Assembly (NCBI GenBank): GCA_001513385.1
Contig: LFTK01000100.1
Location: forward strand, 4,340-36,554
DNA length: 32,215 nucleotides
Direction: 5' to 3'
DNA from: Clostridiales bacterium DTU064
Lineage (GTDB): Bacteria; Bacillota; Clostridia; Oscillospirales; CAG-272
Part shown: positions 17,420-25,744 of the stretch, one piece after another
Position numbering within the stretch: position 1 is the first letter of the stretch
How the letters are laid out: each line of letters opens with the position of its first letter
Position numbers and translations under genes: made by a program
Notes under the pieces: model-generated
The model's input: the letters and a program-made list of their open reading frames with translations, nothing else
What the model was told of the DNA's origin: nothing
The model's database searches: none

Positions 17420-18648
17420 ATTACGCGGAAGAATCGCTAAAAAAACATTATGAATGGGGCGGGAAAATTGAAGTTGTCGCAACTGTTCCTGTCACAAACC
17501 GGGAGGAGTTGTCGCTCGCCTACACGCCGGGTGTTGCAACCCCGTGCCTTGAAATACAAAAAGATATTGAAAAATCATATGAGCTAACACGCCGTCACAA
17601 TCTTTGCCTTGTCGTCACCGACGGCACAGCCGTTTTAGGTCTCGGCGACATCGGCCCTGAGGCAGGCATGCCCGTAATGGAGGGTAAATGCGTACTTTTC
17701 AAGTCATTTGCCGACGTTGACGCTTTCCCCCTCTGCATAAAAAGCCACGATGTTGACACAATTGTTGAAACTATCCGCCTTATCTCCGGCAGCGTAGGCG
17801 GTGTAAACCTTGAGGACATATCAGCCCCGCGCTGCTTTGAAATCGAAGAAAAGCTCAAGGCGTGCTGCGATATTCCGATATTCCACGATGACCAGCACGG
17901 CACAGCTATTGTTACATTAGCGGGCCTGAAAAATGCCCTTCGCGTTGTCGGAAAGCAGCTTGAAAATATAAAACTCGTTGTTTGTGGTGCCGGTGCTGCA
18001 GCCGTATCAATTACCCGTCTGCTTCTGTCGGCCGGGCTCCGTAACATCATCCTCTGTGACAGACAGGGCGCTATTTACAAAGGGCGCACGGAGCACATGA
18101 ACTGGATTAAAACAGAGATGGCGGAGATTACAAACCCGAACTGTGAAAAAGGCTCGCTTGCCGACGTTATGCGCGGTGCTGATGTTTTCATCGGTGTCTC
18201 CGCACCGGGTACGGTTACGGTTGAAATGGTGCGCTCAATGGCGCCTGACCCGATTGTCTTCGCATGTGCAAACCCGACACCTGAAATTTTCCCCGAGGAC
18301 GCAAAACTTGGCAGTGCTGCTGTAATTGCAACCGGCAGAAGCGATTATCCTAACCAGATAAACAATGTCCTTGCATTCCCCGGTGTCTTCCGCGGCACAT
18401 TTGACGTAAGAGCAAGGGAAATCAACGACGAGATGAAGCTTGCCGCCGCAAATGCGCTTGCAGGCTTAATATCCGACGACGAGCTTTCGGCTGACTACAT
18501 CATCCCTGCGGCTTTTGACCGCCGCGTAGCGCCCGCCGTCGCTGCCGCCGTCGCTTGTGCTGCAATCGAAAGCGGCGTCGCAAAGCGCACTATCACGTAC
18601 GATGAAGAATACGAAAGCGTCGTCAGGCGCATGAACCGCGGGCAGTAA
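17416..18648 (+). CDS. NAD(P)-dependent malic enzyme
   Basis: SLAYTPGVATPCLEI, HDDQHGTAIVTLAGLKNALR, GAGAAAVSITRLL Rossmann motif; ATGA overlap with the beta subunit gene. Confidence 0.94.
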   Translation: MNYAEESLKKHYEWGGKIEVVATVPVTNREELSLAYTPGVATPCLEIQKDIEKSYELTRRHNLCLVVTDGTAVLGLGDIGPEAGMPVMEGKCVLFKSFADVDAFPLCIKSHDVDTIVETIRLISGSVGGVNLEDISAPRCFEIEEKLKACCDIPIFHDDQHGTAIVTLAGLKNALRVVGKQLENIKLVVCGAGAAAVSITRLLLSAGLRNIILCDRQGAIYKGRTEHMNWIKTEMAEITNPNCEKGSLADVMRGADVFIGVSAPGTVTVEMVRSMAPDPIVFACANPTPEIFPEDAKLGSAAVIATGRSDYPNQINNVLAFPGVFRGTFDVRAREINDEMKLAAANALAGLISDDELSADYIIPAAFDRRVAPAVAAAVACAAIESGVAKRTITYDEEYESVVRRMNRGQ

Positions 18649-18680
18649 TAAATACTTGTACTAAAAAATACAAAGCAAAA

Positions 18681-18719
18681 AGAAGTGGTCGATTTTTTAT
18701 ATCAACCACTTCTCTTTAT
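18681..18719. terminator. Intrinsic terminator between convergent malic enzyme and flavin reductase genes
   Basis: AGAAGTGGT / ACCACTTCT 9-bp stem with A-rich left and T-rich right flanks. Confidence 0.75.
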
Positions 18720-18774
18720 GTTGAAGTATTCTTGCTTTTACGTTGCTTGCTGCCTTTTAAACTATACTTTAAAA

Positions 18775-19293
18775 TCAGGGTTCGTTTTTTGTATATACGC
18801 CATCAATTTTATAGACATATACGGTGTGGAAATCGTCGTTTCTATAATTGCTTAGGAGTGCTACTTCATGGAAGCACTCTTTTTTCAATTTATCGGAGTA
18901 TAGCTTGTGACAGGAGATAATAACTTTCGCTTCGGAAAAACCAACGGCGCCCTCATCGGTGACGATTGTTGTAAGGCCGGCATTTTTAATCTTATCAGTA
19001 TCGCGGCCGCTTACAGTGCCGCAATAATTTAATGCACTGCGGTTACCACCGCCAAAAAATGAAAGCGTTATTTTATCGCCGGATTCGGTGAACTCGTGAG
19101 TATAGCGCTGCGGACGCACAAATACAAAGCACACAGGCTCTCCCCAGAGAATGCCCATTCCGCCCCAGCTTGCTGTCATCGTATTGACACTGCCCTTCGC
19201 ATCAGTCGCCGTGACAAGCATCCAGTCATCGCCAATCATGCGAAAGACGTTTCCGTCAAGCTCGGTGGGGTTTATTCGCTTATATCCGTTCAT
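18775..19293 (-). CDS. Flavin reductase family protein (FMN-binding)
   Basis: WMLVTATDAKGSVNTMTASWGGMGILWGEPVCFVFVRPQRYTHEFTESGDKITLSFF is typical of the family; GGAG upstream. Confidence 0.88.
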   Translation of the reverse strand: MNGYKRINPTELDGNVFRMIGDDWMLVTATDAKGSVNTMTASWGGMGILWGEPVCFVFVRPQRYTHEFTESGDKITLSFFGGGNRSALNYCGTVSGRDTDKIKNAGLTTIVTDEGAVGFSEAKVIISCHKLYSDKLKKECFHEVALLSNYRNDDFHTVYVYKIDGVYTKNEP

Positions 19294-19339
19294 AAAAGCA
19301 TCTCCTCACAAATGAAATATTTTAAAAGTCTTCTGTGTA

Positions 19340-19369
19340 ATTATACATTAATTATCATATATATGTCAG
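19340..19369 (-). promoter_or_regulatory. Candidate promoter of the flavin reductase gene
   Basis: Minus strand CTGACA, 18-nt spacer, TATAAT, about 45 nt upstream of the ATG. Confidence 0.5.
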
Positions 19370-19441
19370 CCGTGAGCGTAATATTTCAAATAAAATTTAC
19401 AACTTTGCGCCCACTACAGCGGCATTTGACTATAATTTCTC

Positions 19442-19471
19442 TTGACAGTAAAACCTCTTAGGATATAAAAT
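19442..19471 (+). promoter_or_regulatory. Candidate sigma-A promoter of rny
   Basis: TTGACA 19442-19447 then TATAAAAT at 19464-19471 (16- or 18-nt spacer). Confidence 0.6.
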
Positions 19472-19580
19472 AATATAGATTAGCCAGCGGCTCGCGCTCC
19501 TCTGCGCGCCGCTTACTTTTCTTTAACATTTAGAAAAATAATGTTATATTTTGAAATTTGAGAAAGAAGGAGGTGCTGAA

Positions 19581-21125
19581 GTGCCTGATATTTTATGGAC
19601 AATGCTCGCGGTTGTCGTATGTTTGCCTGTTGGAGTGCTAATCGGCATACTTTACCGCAAGCGTGTTGCCGAGGCCACGATTGGTTCGGCTGAACAAGAA
19701 GCGAAGCGGATAGTAGCCGAGGCATTAAAGACATCAGAAACAAAGAAGAAAGAACTTCTTCTTGAGGCAAAGGAAGAAATTCTCCGGGCGAAAAACGAAG
19801 CTGATCGCGAAATAAAAGAAAGACGCCGCGAAATTACAAATACTGAAAATAGAATAGCTAAGAAAGAAGAAGCTCTTGACCGCAAATCAGAATCCCTTGA
19901 GCGCAAGGAAGAGCTGTTAGCTAAAAAAATTAGTGAAGTTGAAGCTCAGAGCGAGGAGATAAAGCGTTTGATTGCCGAGCAGCGGTCCGTCCTCGAAAGA
20001 TTGGCAGGGTTGACATGCGAGCAGGCAAAAGAAGAGCTGCTGCGTACTCTCGACGAAGAGTTACAGCATGAGACAGCAATGAAAATCTCCGCTTACGAAC
20101 AGCAGTTCAAGGAAGAGGCAGAATTAAGAGCAAAAAGCATTCTTTCACTTGCTATACAGCGTTGTGCTGCTGACCATGTTTCGGAGATGACTGTCTCAGT
20201 CGTCAACCTTCCGAATGAAGAAATGAAAGGCCGCATAATCGGCCGCGAAGGACGCAACGTCCGGACAATCGAAACGCTGACAGGCGTCGATCTCATCATC
20301 GACGATACGCCGGAGGCAATAGCAATTTCAGGGTTTGACCCAATCCGCCGTGACATCGCTCGCATAGCGATTGAAAAGCTCATTGCCGACGGGCGCATTC
20401 ACCCGGCTCGCATCGAAGAAATGGTTGAAAAGGCGCGCCGCGAAGTTGATGCAGCAATTAAACAAGCCGGTGAACGCGCTACATTCGATACAGGAGTTCA
20501 CGGCATAAATCCTGAGCTTGTAAAACTCCTCGGACGTTTAAAGTACAGGACAAGCTTAGGTCAGAACGTACTCGTTCATTCAATCGAAGTTTCTCTGCTC
20601 TCAGGCATCCTCGCCGACGAGCTTGGTGTAGATTCATTACTTGCCCGTCGTGCGGGACTCTTACATGACATAGGCAAGGCTCTTACACAGGAAGCCGAAG
20701 GCTCACATGTACAGCTTGGTGTCGATGTGGCAAAGAAATATCGTGAGAATAAAGAAGTTATCCACGCAATAGAAGCACATCATGGCGATGTCGAGCCTCG
20801 CTCAATAATAGCGCTGATAGTACAAGCAGCCGATGCTATATCGGCAGCAAGACCCGGTGCAAGGCGCGAAAACCTTGAGAACTACATTAAGCGGCTGACA
20901 AAGCTTGAGGAGATTGCAAACGAAACGGAAGGCGTTGAAAAATCATACGCCATCCAGGCCGGCAGAGAAATACGCATCATGGTAAAACCTGATGTAATAA
21001 GTGACGACAAGATGAAGATAGTTGCTCACGACATTGTCAAGCGGATTGAATCAGAGCTTGATTACCCCGGCCAGATAAAAGTTCATATGATACGTGAGAG
21101 TAGAGTAATTGACTACGCAAAGTAA
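19581..21125 (+). CDS. rny: Ribonuclease Y
   Basis: N-terminal TM, long coiled coil, KH domain ([36 protein letters not shown]), HD domain (LLHDIGKA), C-terminal [23 protein letters not shown] 19581 with AAGGAGG preferred over the track start 19551. Confidence 0.96.
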   Translation: MPDILWTMLAVVVCLPVGVLIGILYRKRVAEATIGSAEQEAKRIVAEALKTSETKKKELLLEAKEEILRAKNEADREIKERRREITNTENRIAKKEEALDRKSESLERKEELLAKKISEVEAQSEEIKRLIAEQRSVLERLAGLTCEQAKEELLRTLDEELQHETAMKISAYEQQFKEEAELRAKSILSLAIQRCAADHVSEMTVSVVNLPNEEMKGRIIGREGRNVRTIETLTGVDLIIDDTPEAIAISGFDPIRRDIARIAIEKLIADGRIHPARIEEMVEKARREVDAAIKQAGERATFDTGVHGINPELVKLLGRLKYRTSLGQNVLVHSIEVSLLSGILADELGVDSLLARRAGLLHDIGKALTQEAEGSHVQLGVDVAKKYRENKEVIHAIEAHHGDVEPRSIIALIVQAADAISAARPGARRENLENYIKRLTKLEEIANETEGVEKSYAIQAGREIRIMVKPDVISDDKMKIVAHDIVKRIESELDYPGQIKVHMIRESRVIDYAK

Positions 21126-21441
21126 AAGATAAATTCTACTAAAGTTAAATTGCAAACGCACACAGTATTGTGTGAAGCTTAAATGTTTTTCTTAGAGTAA
21201 CGCATTAGTATGCGGTGTGTTATCCCGGCGGTACCCCTCCGCCGTTTATATAAATTCTATATAATACGGAAGAAAACAGCGGGCTTTGCCCGTTAATATA
21301 AAATTAACCGCCGCGTGGCGTGACAATTTAATGAAAGCTAAACGCCGACTGAAAAAACACAGACAAAACTTAAATGCGTTAACCAAAAATTTAAGCAGCT
21401 TTTGTTAATATCAGAACAAAAACTCAAAACAAAAACACATA

Positions 21442-21482
21442 GTAAGGACGGGGGCAGAACGTGTTTTTGCTTCCGTCCTTAC
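21442..21482 (+). promoter_or_regulatory. 15-bp stem-loop in the ymdB leader
   Basis: GTAAGGACGGGGGCA - 11-nt loop - TGCTTCCGTCCTTAC, two G-U pairs, ends 35 nt before the ymdB ATG; no T-tract. Confidence 0.65.
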
Positions 21483-21517
21483 CACAATTATATGAATCAA
21501 ACGGAGGACGCTACAAA

Positions 21518-22318
21518 ATGAGCATGACAGTACTTGCGGTCGGCGACATTGTAGGAGATCGCGCGGCCTCCGATTTACACGCTCTTTTACACGGGGGAGC
21601 AATACCGCACGTCGATTTCATCGTTGTCAACGGCGAAAATGCAGCCGCAGGACGCGGTCTGACGCCCTCTCTTGCCCGGACAATTCTTGATGCGGGCGCT
21701 GATGTCATAACAAGCGGCAATCACATCTGGGATAAAATTGAGATTAAAGATTATATCGACGGAACCGACAGTGTACTGCGTCCGGCGAATTACCCCGATG
21801 CATCCCCCGGCATTGGTTATACGATTAAAAAAGTCGCCGGATGGCGAATTCTTGTTTTAAATGTGCTCGGTGTAGGTTTCATGGATCCGCCGCTCGCATG
21901 TCCCTTTGTTATAACAGAGCGTATACTACGCCGGGAGTTGCAATACTATGACTTTGCCCTCATTGATATTCACGCCGAATCAACCGGCGAGAAATTAGCC
22001 TTTGCCCGCTACTTCGACTCGCTGCGTGAGCTTAGGGTTGCTGCCATTTGGGGCACACACACGCATATACCGACGTCAGACGTGCGAATTTTGCCCGGTG
22101 GAACAGGCTTTGTCACCGATCTTGGAATGACAGGGCCGCAAGACGGTGTTCTTGGCATAAAAACTGAAAACATACTGACATTTCTTCGTGATAAAATGCC
22201 CTCGCGTTTTTCAGTATCTGATGGTGAGACAGTTTTAGAGGGCGTAGTCTTTACGATAGACGAAGCAACAGCACAAACGAAAAAAGCAGTGCGTGTCACG
22301 GCGTCTTTTGGCGCTTGA
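21518..22318 (+). CDS. ymdB: YmdB family metallophosphoesterase (TIGR00282-type)
   Basis: LAVGDIVGDRA, VNGENAAAGRGLTPSLA, ITSGNHIWDKIEI, WGTHTHIPTSD, YmdB-typical MTGPQDGVLGIK; adjacent to rny as in Bacilli; GGAGG RBS. Confidence 0.93.
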   Translation: MSMTVLAVGDIVGDRAASDLHALLHGGAIPHVDFIVVNGENAAAGRGLTPSLARTILDAGADVITSGNHIWDKIEIKDYIDGTDSVLRPANYPDASPGIGYTIKKVAGWRILVLNVLGVGFMDPPLACPFVITERILRRELQYYDFALIDIHAESTGEKLAFARYFDSLRELRVAAIWGTHTHIPTSDVRILPGGTGFVTDLGMTGPQDGVLGIKTENILTFLRDKMPSRFSVSDGETVLEGVVFTIDEATAQTKKAVRVTASFGA

Positions 22319-22340
22319 CATATTATTAAGAGACTGAATA

Positions 22341-22362
22341 TAAAGCTATTTAAGCTTTTTAT
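22341..22362 (+). terminator. Weak hairpin/T-tract between ymdB and galK
   Basis: AAAGCT-ATTTA-AGCTTT then TTATAT; flanked by CTGAAT / ATTCAG outer arms at 22334-22339 and 22375-22380. Confidence 0.4.
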
Positions 22363-22415
22363 ATAATAAAGTAAATTCAGCTACAAACGTGACCCGACGG
22401 AGGAGGAGTACCACA

Positions 22416-23714
22416 ATGAAAACATCTGAACTAAAAAAACATATATCAAGCGGCGGACTTGACGCCATTATTTCATCGCTTTACGAAAATTCCACCCCCG
22501 AAGCTATTTCAGCCGGCCGTGCCCGTTACATTGACGCGGTAACAGAGTTTGAGCGTCTTTACGACCCAAACGGTGAAAGAGATGTATCCCTTTTCTCTGT
22601 GCCCGGCAGAAGCGAAATAATGGGCAACCACACCGACCATCAGTACGGCCGCGTTATAGCCGCCTCTATCACTCTTGACTGTGTGGCAGTCGCCGCAAAG
22701 CGCGATGACTCCGTCGTGCGCATAAAGAGCGCCGGCTTTGAGGAGGACGTCGTCGATACGGATAAGTTTACGACTCCCGATGAAAAGATGTATTTCCGCT
22801 CGCAGTCCATAATAGCAGGCGTCGCCGACGGTTTTCGTAAGAATGGTTACAATATCGGCGGATTTGATGCCTACACAACATCAAACGTACTTAAAGGCTC
22901 CGGCCTTTCCTCCTCTGCAGCTTTCGAGGATATGGTTGGAAACATAATGAACCACTTCTATAACGAAGGTAAGATATCCCCTGACAAGATAGCTATTATC
23001 GCACAGTACTCTGAAAATAAATTCTTCGGCAAGCCCTGCGGCCTTATGGATCAGATGGCATGCGCTACCGGCGGATTTATAACAATAGACTTCGCCGATC
23101 CGGCATCACCCGTCACCGAAAAACTCAACTTTGACCTCGCCGCACACGGATATCGCCTTTGCATCACAAACACAGGCGGAAGCCATGCCGACCTCAACGA
23201 CGATTATGCGTCAGTCCCGAGCGAAATGAAGGCAATAGCTTCATTCTTCGGACAAAAGACGCTTCGTCCGGTAAGCGAAGCGCAGCTTACGGCAAACGCT
23301 GTCGCTCTGCGTGAGCGCTTTGGCGACCGTGCCCTCCTCCGCGCTTATCACTTTGTCCGCGAAAACGAGCGCGTTGCAAAAACTGCTGATGTTCTTCGTG
23401 CCGGTGACATTGACGCTTTCTTCGCTGCCGTGCTTGCTTCCGGCGATTCAAGTTATAAATACCTGCAAAACGTATACACAACGAAAAAAGTTGATGAACA
23501 GGGGCTTTCACTTGCCCTTTGCCTGACCGAAGGTTTCCTCTCCGGTAAAAAGGCTGCCTGGCGCGTCCACGGCGGCGGATTTGCCGGAACAATACAGGCC
23601 TTTGTACCGGATGAAATTACCGAAGAATACGCTGCTCTTATGGACAGCGTTTTTGGGGTTGGCGCCTGCATGACGCTTGCCGTAAGAGGAGCCGGAGCTG
23701 TTAAGATAATTTAA
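22416..23714 (+). CDS. galK: Galactokinase (GHMP kinase family)
   Basis: PGRSEIMGNHTDHQYGRVIAASI signature, KGSGLSSSAAFE ATP-binding loop, C-terminal HGGGFAGTIQAFV; ATG 22416 after GGAGGAGGAG preferred over the track start 22389. Confidence 0.9.
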   Translation: MKTSELKKHISSGGLDAIISSLYENSTPEAISAGRARYIDAVTEFERLYDPNGERDVSLFSVPGRSEIMGNHTDHQYGRVIAASITLDCVAVAAKRDDSVVRIKSAGFEEDVVDTDKFTTPDEKMYFRSQSIIAGVADGFRKNGYNIGGFDAYTTSNVLKGSGLSSSAAFEDMVGNIMNHFYNEGKISPDKIAIIAQYSENKFFGKPCGLMDQMACATGGFITIDFADPASPVTEKLNFDLAAHGYRLCITNTGGSHADLNDDYASVPSEMKAIASFFGQKTLRPVSEAQLTANAVALRERFGDRALLRAYHFVRENERVAKTADVLRAGDIDAFFAAVLASGDSSYKYLQNVYTTKKVDEQGLSLALCLTEGFLSGKKAAWRVHGGGFAGTIQAFVPDEITEEYAALMDSVFGVGACMTLAVRGAGAVKII

Positions 23715-23790
23715 CGCTGCAATATCTGCATAAGGCAAGAGACGTCGTAAAGAAAGCCCGCGAGCAAAGCTACAACCAATAAGGAGAACT

Positions 23791-24210
23791 ATGAGCCTTC
23801 ACACAACGGGGACGCCGAAAAAATCGGAGAAAAAGAAGTTTAACTTGCGTCTTTTCCTCCTTTCGGCTCTCGTATTCGTTATAATATTCACGATATACCG
23901 CGTATGTATTGAGAATGAAAAGATAATCATCATGTGGATATACCTCATACTTGCCTCTTGCCTTTTCATTGCAATTTTTATACTCAATCGCGGTATGTCA
24001 AGCACACAAATAACAGCCGATATGCTACCGGATGAGTGGGGCGACGAAAAAAAAGCTGCTTATCTTGACTCAGACAAGCGCCGCCGCCGTATTGCAAAAT
24101 ATCTCATCATCCCCCTCATTCCGCTTTTATTCGTTTTCATCTACGAGATATTTGAACTTTTTTACCTTGACAAGATCCTCGAGCTTCTCTCGGGGATCGC
24201 AGGCAAATGA
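23791..24210 (+). CDS. Small membrane protein of unknown function (about 3 TM)
   Basis: 139 aa; three hydrophobic segments; AAGGAG RBS; stop overlaps the next start (ATGA). Confidence 0.75.
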   Translation: MSLHTTGTPKKSEKKKFNLRLFLLSALVFVIIFTIYRVCIENEKIIIMWIYLILASCLFIAIFILNRGMSSTQITADMLPDEWGDEKKAAYLDSDKRRRRIAKYLIIPLIPLLFVFIYEIFELFYLDKILELLSGIAGK

Positions 24211-25103
24211 TAATTTCGGGTTCTTTGGCGGAGTGTAAAAACACCGCTAAAGAACCGGACATCAAAAAAAGCAGCTTTAGCAACTGCACTATCACCAGCA
24301 CACCAGACGAAGTCGGGGATATATCAATTTATACGCTGTATTCTGGCTCCGGCGGCAACTGTATTTATGTCCGTTATGGCAACGACGCCATACTTATCGA
24401 CTGCGGCAGCAGCGCAAGAGCTGTCAAGCGTTCGCTTTCACTTCTTGGCGCCGATATATCGCTTGTGCGCGGCATTTTTGTAACACATGAGCATCAGGAC
24501 CATGTAGCGGCGCTTGATGTTCTCTGCCGTCATCACCATCTTCCTATACATATAACCTCTGAATCCGAGGAAGCTTTGTACGGGAAGATGTTTACAATGC
24601 ACGACTACACCATAACTCACACGCCATACTATACCGAAACTGTCGGAAAAATGACCATCCGCAGCTTTCCGACACCTCATGATTCAGTTATGAGCGTCGG
24701 TTATACCATTGAATTTGAAGGAAAAGACATACGCTTCGGGATTGCAACGGATATAGGTCACATATCAGATGAAATAATATCGTCACTTACCGGCTGCACT
24801 CACGTCATAATAGAGGCTAACCACGATATATCAATGCTTAAATACGGGCCATACCCGGCATGGCTGAAACGGCGGATTTTGTCGCCATACGGACACCTGT
24901 CAAATGATGACTGCGGGACTCTCGCCTGCACGCTTGTTGATGGCGGCGCACGTTCAATTTTGCTCGCGCATTTATCAGAAGAAAACAACCGCCCTGACAT
25001 TGCTGTGAGGACAGTTTCAGAAGCTCTTGCGCGCGCAAGCTTTGACACAAGCGAAATCTCGCTTGCCGCCGCTAACGCACACACTCCAACTCGCCTGATT
25101 TAA
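24207..25103 (+). CDS. walJ: MBL-fold metallo-hydrolase, WalJ/YycJ-like
   Basis: YSGSGGNCIYVRYGNDAILIDCGSSARAVKRSL, THEHQDHVAAL (HxHxDH variant), IEANHD, HLSNDDC, LAHLSEENN; directly followed by rlmH. Confidence 0.88.
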   Translation: MIISGSLAECKNTAKEPDIKKSSFSNCTITSTPDEVGDISIYTLYSGSGGNCIYVRYGNDAILIDCGSSARAVKRSLSLLGADISLVRGIFVTHEHQDHVAALDVLCRHHHLPIHITSESEEALYGKMFTMHDYTITHTPYYTETVGKMTIRSFPTPHDSVMSVGYTIEFEGKDIRFGIATDIGHISDEIISSLTGCTHVIIEANHDISMLKYGPYPAWLKRRILSPYGHLSNDDCGTLACTLVDGGARSILLAHLSEENNRPDIAVRTVSEALARASFDTSEISLAAANAHTPTRLI

Positions 25104-25120
25104 AGGGTTTAATAAAAACA

Positions 25121-25603
25121 ATGCTAAAAATCAATGTCATATCAGTGGGGACGCTGCGTGAGCCATACTTTATCGCCGCACGAGACGAATATATCAAGCG
25201 CTTATCCCCCTTTTGCCGCATTGAGCGTACGGAAATACCCGAAGCGCACACGTCATCATCACCGTCGCCAGCTGAAATTACAGCCGCAATGGCGGCGGAG
25301 GGACGTTCAATACTTCGCCTTTTACCGCAGAAGGCATATAAAATTGCCCTTTGCGTCGAAGGGCGCCGCTTCACATCAGAAGCATTTGCTTCGTACCTTG
25401 AGGAGCTTGAGGTGGGCGGCGTAAGCAACATCGCCTTCATAATAGGCGGGCCGTGGGGGCTTTCGCAGGAGGTTAAATCTTCATGCGACCTGCTTTTGTC
25501 AGTCTCCGACTTCACATTCACACACAGAATGATGCAGCCGATTTTATACGAAATCATTTATCGCTCATTTTGCATTCGCACAGGCAGCAAATATCATAAA
25601 TAA
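25121..25603 (+). CDS. rlmH: 23S rRNA (pseudouridine1915-N3)-methyltransferase
   Basis: FIIGGPWGLSQEV, LLLSVSDFTFTHRMMQPILYEIIYRSFCIRTGSKYHK C-terminus typical of RlmH. Confidence 0.94.
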   Translation: MLKINVISVGTLREPYFIAARDEYIKRLSPFCRIERTEIPEAHTSSSPSPAEITAAMAAEGRSILRLLPQKAYKIALCVEGRRFTSEAFASYLEELEVGGVSNIAFIIGGPWGLSQEVKSSCDLLLSVSDFTFTHRMMQPILYEIIYRSFCIRTGSKYHK

Positions 25604-25744
25604 ACTTAAAAAATACAAGTGGCAAAACGAAAAGTTTTCCGGCTTTTCTCAAACGAAAGAAAACATCAGAATATTAAACAAGTATAAAGGATAAACAAAT
25701 CGGGCTGAAACAACATAAATAAACTGTATTAAAATAAAAAGACG

